Source of the DNA: an uncultured Collinsella sp.
Lineage (GTDB): Bacteria > Actinomycetota > Coriobacteriia > Coriobacteriales > Coriobacteriaceae
Assembly: GCA_902464035.1 (NCBI GenBank)
Contig: CABQHT010000064.1
Span: forward strand, 1-10,495
Direction of reading: 5' to 3'
DNA: 10,495 nt
In this document: positions 6,717 through 10,495 of the stretch, in pieces
How positions within the stretch are numbered: the first letter of the stretch is position 1
How the letters are laid out: each line of letters starts with the position of its first letter
Notes under the pieces: model-generated
What the model saw: the letters and a program-made list of their open reading frames with translations, nothing else
What the model was told of the DNA's origin: nothing
Databases searched by the model: none
Made by a program: the position numbers and the translations under genes

Positions 6717-8801
6717 CTAGATACAGAACCCGGGGATCACACAGGTTCGCTTGTTTGGCTTTTCCGCAGGCGTTGCGTACGTAAAGACGTCGCCGTCGTG
6801 TCCCACGCGATTCAAATAGAGTGTGCCTCCACTCTCCGATGTGTCAGGGCTCACCGTGCGCTCCCACCAGCAGGTGTCCTTGCCCTTCCACTGGCGGACC
6901 ATCGTCTCGTTCGTGGAATACGGGCTCACCTTGAGCTCGCGGAAGAGCTGATACTCCTTGCCCTCGCCGTTGTAGATGTCTGCTAGGTAGTGATAGTCCT
7001 CGGCAAACGAATCGGGCGGTTGCGTACCGCACAGCTCGACCATGGCGGGCAGCCAAAGGGTTGCGGGCAACTCGCTCAGACACGATGCACTGTTGGCGGC
7101 GCCAACGTTATTCGAGACCTTTTTGACGGATTTGATGAGTGCGCGCAACTCGTTGGGCAGCAGCTTAAGGCCGTCGCCGTTGAGCCATTCCCGCAGCTCG
7201 CAATCTGCCCAGCCGGCGCTCGGCGGTTCAGCCGCAGCGTTGCGCTCGGCAATACCCGCATCGAACATAAACGTCAGTCCGGCCTTGCCCGTCCCGTCCA
7301 GAAGCTCATCGTGACGGATGCCCACAAGCTGAGCGCCGACCTCCAGCCCGTTGGCGAGCTTCACGCGCTTGGTGCATGGATAGGGGATATGACCGTCATC
7401 GTCGAGCAGATGATAGCGCTTGGCAATCTCGCGTGCCTCGCTACGGGTCTCGGCGGCCTTAATCTTGAGCGAAATCTCCTGCAGCTGATCCCAAGTGTAG
7501 TCGTCAAGCGAACCGCGGATGCCGTCCAGGTAGTCGGGGATGCCAAAGCCATGGGTTGCTGCCCCGATAACGCCGAGCCCCGCAACGGCTGCAACGACGC
7601 CGCCGATGACAAAGCGGCGGCGGGTCATGGCATCGTGACGGGCCTGCTCCAGGATCTCTCGCGCGCGCTCGCCGGCGACGTCGACCTTAAGGTGCGTGCC
7701 AGAATCGATATCAATTGCGGCCTCGACTCCTGCGCCCTCGCGGTCCTCAGATTCTGCAGCGGGGAGGTACGTCGAGAGCACCTCGAGCATCTGCTGCTCG
7801 GTAGGGCGATCGCCCTGTTCGACCGAGATGCCTTTCATGATGATCTGGACAAGCGCTTTGTCGCCCTCGCAGCGCGGCTCGAGCGGCGCCGGTTTGGTCT
7901 TGGTCTTTATGAGGTAGAACGAGCCGGTCGCCGCGGCACCCGTCGACTCGACATCGAACGGTTTGCGACCGCTGTAGAGCTGGTACAGAATGCTCGAAAG
8001 CGCATAGACGTCGATCGCGGGCGAGCGGCGAAGGGCCGCGATGCCTTCGATATCCTGCGTGAGCATTTCGGGCGCGGCGTATGCGGGCGTGGCAAAGCGC
8101 CAGATGTCGGCGCGCCGGGTGATCGTGTCGTCGCCGAGGGCCATGGTCGCGGAGCCCATGTCGATGAGGCAGGGGTCAAAGGAGCAATCGGCAATCTGCT
8201 GCTCGAGCGTTCGGCTGGTGGTGCGGAACATGATATTGGCAGGCGACAGGTCGCGATGGATGACCGGATTCACGAGGCCTTGGGTCATCAAGAGCGCGCG
8301 AAGCACGGCGTTTCCGACGGCGGCGACCATCTGGGTGGTCAGCCCACCCGAGGCGTCGTGCGGAAGCAAGGGCGGCGCCTGCTTGAGCGAGGTGCCCTCG
8401 ACCCACTCCATGAGGATGAGCGGGTCGTTCTCGCACGATCCGTAGCCATAGACGCGCGGAAATCCGCGCAGGTGCGAGACGGTACACAGATGACGGTACT
8501 CCTCGAACAGTGCGGCGGTGTTGGCCAGATGCGCGGCCGATTGCTCGGCGGAGCGGTCGGGCGTCTGGTCGGAAAGGATGGCGTTGTCCTTGAGCAGCTT
8601 GACGGCAAAGACCTCGCCGCTCGTGTTGGTTGCGCGCAGCACGTGCCCGATATTGCCGCCGTCGCGGTATGCCGTCTGAAGAATAAGCGTCATAAACCGG
8701 CGCTTGGCATCATCCTCGGCACTGGGGTCGACTGCCACGGCGGTATCGAACGTGTCGAGACGGATGAGTTTGTCGCCATAGGCGCTATCGGTAGTATCCA
8801 T
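6717..8801 (-). CDS. Transmembrane Ser/Thr protein kinase with DUF6273-like outer domain
   Basis: This 694-residue protein has an N-terminal Hanks-type kinase domain (about 40-345). The glycine loop is reduced (DGGNIGHV, 47-54, first Gly replaced by Asp). K68 in FAVK is the ATP lysine. The catalytic loop is HRDLSPAN (H182, D184, N189), the metal site is DMG (214-216) instead of DFG, and APE (243-245) closes the activation segment. A single membrane helix at about 397-416 follows RRR, so the kinase is cytoplasmic. The outer part (about 480-694) matches the DUF6273 pattern, including GWADCELREWLNGDGL and a LPATLWLPAMVEL segment, and probably senses or binds something outside the cell; its ligand is unknown. 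The ATG at 8801 is chosen for AAAGGA 5 bases upstream; the frame extends to 8888 only through a palindrome. The FHA gene lies just upstream on the same strand. It is probably active, since the key residues remain. Confidence 0.92.
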   Translation of the reverse strand: MDTTDSAYGDKLIRLDTFDTAVAVDPSAEDDAKRRFMTLILQTAYRDGGNIGHVLRATNTSGEVFAVKLLKDNAILSDQTPDRSAEQSAAHLANTAALFEEYRHLCTVSHLRGFPRVYGYGSCENDPLILMEWVEGTSLKQAPPLLPHDASGGLTTQMVAAVGNAVLRALLMTQGLVNPVIHRDLSPANIMFRTTSRTLEQQIADCSFDPCLIDMGSATMALGDDTITRRADIWRFATPAYAAPEMLTQDIEGIAALRRSPAIDVYALSSILYQLYSGRKPFDVESTGAAATGSFYLIKTKTKPAPLEPRCEGDKALVQIIMKGISVEQGDRPTEQQMLEVLSTYLPAAESEDREGAGVEAAIDIDSGTHLKVDVAGERAREILEQARHDAMTRRRFVIGGVVAAVAGLGVIGAATHGFGIPDYLDGIRGSLDDYTWDQLQEISLKIKAAETRSEAREIAKRYHLLDDDGHIPYPCTKRVKLANGLEVGAQLVGIRHDELLDGTGKAGLTFMFDAGIAERNAAAEPPSAGWADCELREWLNGDGLKLLPNELRALIKSVKKVSNNVGAANSASCLSELPATLWLPAMVELCGTQPPDSFAEDYHYLADIYNGEGKEYQLFRELKVSPYSTNETMVRQWKGKDTCWWERTVSPDTSESGGTLYLNRVGHDGDVFTYATPAEKPNKRTCVIPGFCI

Positions 8802-8835
8802 GGCGTTCCTTTGTCTGGCATGGGTTGCCGCGCGT

Positions 8836-8892
8836 ATACGTGGGCAGTGCGGATATCGGTAAAATACCATGATAACCGCACTGTCCACGTAT
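8836..8892. promoter_or_regulatory. 57-bp palindrome ahead of the kinase gene
   Basis: The 22-nt arms at 8836-8857 and 8871-8892 match as reverse complements at 20 of 22 positions, around a 13-nt centre that itself holds GGTA-AAA-TACC. It lies 35 bases upstream of the kinase start. The form suits a large operator, or a stem-loop in the leader of the kinase mRNA. No clear -35/-10 pair is visible; TGGACA on the minus strand within the upstream arm is the best -35-like sequence. The function is unproven. Confidence 0.7.
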
Positions 8893-8932
8893 GCCGCTGA
8901 GTATTGTCGTTTACGACGCAGAAGGTAGAAGA

Positions 8933-8970
8933 CGAAAGACGGACGGCGACCGTCTTTCGATCGCCGTCCG
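8933..8970 (-). terminator. Overlapping alternative stem-loops after the FHA gene
   Basis: Two perfect 10-bp stems share three bases. Stem B pairs 8940-8949 (CGGACGGCGA) with 8961-8970. Stem A pairs 8933-8942 (CGAAAGACGG) with 8950-8959. In minus-strand RNA, stem B forms first, directly after the FHA stop codon, and stem A is followed by a moderately T-rich tail (TCTTC). They cannot both form fully. This may be a simple terminator or a readthrough control point between the FHA gene and the kinase gene. Confidence 0.6.
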
Positions 8971-8972
8971 CG

Positions 8973-9935
8973 CTAGTCCACAATGACAAGGAATGTCGTG
9001 TAGAGACCCAGATGGAGCCTGTCGCTGTTTTCGATTTCCACCGGGGGATAGATCTTGCCGGGCTCGCGTTGGTCGCGCGGCGGCTCAATCACAATATCGC
9101 CGTCGCCCGCGCCCGATTCGAGCACTGTGCCGTTGGTCGATCCAAGGCCCTGGGCGTACCAGTGCTCACCCTCAAGCCAAATGCGAAGATGCTCGCGCGA
9201 TGCGTCGGCGCCCACATCGGTGATGCTGGGCGAGGTTTTGGGCAAGGACCCAATTACCGTGCCGCGCGGGTCACGCGTGAGGGGATGGATTTGCATGTCG
9301 GCGCAGTTGTCGGCATGGGTTCTGAGCAGACCGAGGTTGGGGGCGACAGTGCGCGGCTGCTCCAGGCTGCTCATAAAGCCACGTCCGACGGTAGTTTCGG
9401 TGGTGCCAAAGTGCCCGCCTGTCTTGCTGTCGCAAAAGCGCTCGACGGTGGCCACGCCTTGGATGGGGTCAGCGAGCGCCCCCGTTGCCACAAAGAGCAT
9501 AAGGTAAAGCGTACTCTTCTCGCGCACGGCATTGCCGTCAAAGTTGTCGATGTGATTGAGGGCATTTGCATATAGGCGGCTGTCCAGCTTGTAGCTGGCG
9601 AGAGCCGACATCATTTCGTTGGCGGCCGGGCCGCGATAGTGCTCGGCGATTGCCTGATAGGCGGACTCGCCGCCGCCGAGCTTGCTGCAGATTGCCGCGG
9701 AAAGATTGAGCGTGGTGACGGCAAAGTCGCTGTAGATGGCGGGCGCGCACTGGTCAGGCTCGCGATGGACGATGTAACGGGTGAGATACGAGCGGTTGGA
9801 AGAGCATTTCTCGAGCAGGGTACTGCCGAGATAAGAGTTTCCATTGATGAGCATTCGGGCGATCTCGAGATGTTTAAGACCGCCGAACGAGCGAATATCG
9901 TTATAGAGGACCGAGCAAGGCGTCTCTGCTGCCAC
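8973..9935 (-). CDS. FHA-domain protein, probable reader of kinase phosphorylation
   Basis: This 320-residue protein has a C-terminal forkhead-associated domain (about 222-320), a phosphothreonine-binding fold. It shows VIG at 227-229 (usual Gly-Arg reduced to Gly-Ser), SREHLRI with S246, R247 and H249, and GSTNGT at 265-270, which are the residues that contact phosphothreonine in known FHA domains. It ends on the last strand of the fold. Residues 1-210 are mostly helical in appearance, without a family I recognise; there is no signal peptide or obvious membrane helix. The start is GTG at 9935, set by the near-perfect AAAGGAGG 5 bases upstream; an in-frame TTG at 9965 lacks such a site. The kinase gene follows 171 bases downstream on the same strand. 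Pairing of an FHA protein with a Ser/Thr kinase is common, so it is probably the kinase's partner or substrate. Confidence 0.88.
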   Translation of the reverse strand: MAAETPCSVLYNDIRSFGGLKHLEIARMLINGNSYLGSTLLEKCSSNRSYLTRYIVHREPDQCAPAIYSDFAVTTLNLSAAICSKLGGGESAYQAIAEHYRGPAANEMMSALASYKLDSRLYANALNHIDNFDGNAVREKSTLYLMLFVATGALADPIQGVATVERFCDSKTGGHFGTTETTVGRGFMSSLEQPRTVAPNLGLLRTHADNCADMQIHPLTRDPRGTVIGSLPKTSPSITDVGADASREHLRIWLEGEHWYAQGLGSTNGTVLESGAGDGDIVIEPPRDQREPGKIYPPVEIENSDRLHLGLYTTFLVIVD

Positions 9936-10042
9936 GGATACCTCCTTTGATTGCTTCCTAGCCAATAAGGCGATAGAAATTAATGGCCCCCGGTGGGCGA
10001 CGTATTAAATGGCTGCGCAATATGTAGCGTAACCAAAGCAAC

Positions 10043-10071
10043 ATTATAGGCCACATGTTCGAAATTGCAGG
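10043..10071 (-). promoter_or_regulatory. Probable promoter of the FHA-kinase genes
   Basis: The minus strand carries a perfect TATAAT at 10048-10043. The hexamer 17 bases upstream (CCTGCA, 10071-10066) is a poor -35. The start of transcription would be near 10036, giving a leader of about 100 nt with a small GCCC/GGGC stem near 9985-9998. The rest of 9936-10113 shows no gene. Confidence 0.5.
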
Positions 10072-10113
10072 AAGAGCGAGAGATTTGGTTTGGACTGGAC
10101 GGAAATCCCCCTC

Positions 10114-10334
10114 TGTCTTGTTCTGTAACATTTGGGGCCGGTTTTGCTCCGTAACTGTTACAGATTGAGACGTTTGTGAACCGTGCCGACCGTTTGTCTC
10201 GATCTGTAACACGTAGGGGAAGTTTTGCCCTGTAGATGTTACAGATCGAGATGTTAGCCAAGGAGGCTGACTGAATGTCTCGATCTGTAACGTGTAGACC
10301 CGGTTTTGCCCCGTAACTGTTACAGATTGAGACA
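10114..10334 (+). repeat. Inverted-repeat array, cluster 3 (three units)
   Basis: The units are 10114-10172, 10195-10253 and 10276-10334, with starts exactly 81 bp apart. The 27-nt centres of all three share GTTTTG near the middle, followed by CYCC or CCCY and then GTA; similar centres occur at 6401 and 6561. Arms and orientation are as in the other clusters. Linkers are 22 nt. The array lies upstream of the FHA promoter on the side away from that gene. Confidence 0.95.
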
Positions 10335-10495
10335 ATCGGACCAGGCCCACTCCGTCCGCCTCGTCATCTGTGGTTTACGTGGGGGCATACGGAGTACGGG
10401 TATACTAACCAGCGGCGAATCTGCTCCATCGCTTAGGGCCGCTGCGTCTGGACGGCGCGTGATAGGGCTGCCAAAGCGATCGCCAGCGTGCTGAG
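10335..10495 (+). other. Terminal intergenic stretch with candidate promoter and hairpin
   Basis: No convincing coding region is seen; the one open frame runs out of a repeat unit and lacks a ribosome site. TATACT (10401-10406) resembles a plus-strand -10 box, without a good -35 at 17 bases. Directly after it, AGCGGC (10411-10416) pairs with GCCGCT (10438-10443). This could be the start of a leader or RNA gene that continues past the window edge, but the evidence is thin. Confidence 0.25.

Noticed and set aside
6990..8900. 636-aa plus-strand open frame opposite the kinase
   Set aside because: It is the complement of a well-supported kinase gene; composition follows high-GC codon bias and no domain motif is seen.
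10306..10494. 62-codon plus-strand open frame at the window end
   Set aside because: It starts inside a repeat unit, has no ribosome site, and its product is Arg/Ser-rich without recognisable features.

Overview
This 10.5 kb window looks chromosomal and high-GC. Shine-Dalgarno sites are of the AGGAGG type, and GTG starts are used alongside ATG. Gene content, gene order and intergenic repeat style suggest an actinobacterium of the Coriobacteriia, most likely Collinsella or a close relative. That placement is inferred from sequence style, because no rRNA or other marker gene is present.

Layout. (1) Bases 1-780, plus strand: the 3' part of a gene for an AbiEi/DUF559-like protein with a PD-(D/E)XK-type nuclease fold. 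(2) Bases 788-927: two units of a striking inverted repeat. (3) Bases 1077-2447, plus strand: a metal-dependent amidohydrolase, closed by a strong bidirectional terminator at 2481-2518. (4) Bases 2578-6303, minus strand: a small membrane-anchored zinc-ribbon protein and a copper-homeostasis cluster. The cluster reads copA (P1B-type Cu(I) ATPase), copZ-like chaperone, csoR (copper-sensing repressor). A CsoR-type operator lies inside the promoter ahead of copA. Two other hairpin repeats sit between these genes. (5) Bases 6376-6675: four more units of the inverted repeat. (6) Bases 6717-9935, minus strand: an FHA-domain protein followed by a transmembrane Ser/Thr protein kinase with a DUF6273-like outer domain. 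They are separated by a gap holding two overlapping stem-loops and a 57-bp palindrome. (7) Bases 9936-10495: the FHA promoter region, three more repeat units, and a terminal stretch with no convincing gene.

How the parts work together. The copper genes form a self-regulated efflux module: CsoR should release the operator on binding Cu(I), which allows export by CopA and buffering by CopZ. The kinase and FHA protein look like a phospho-signalling pair, with FHA reading phosphothreonine made by the kinase. The most unusual element is the nine-copy inverted repeat. Each unit has two 16-nt arms around a spacer of exactly 27 nt. Within each of the three clusters, units recur every 80-81 bp in the same orientation. 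Imperfect arm pairs are mostly G-U wobbles when read as plus-strand RNA. I know of no named function for it.
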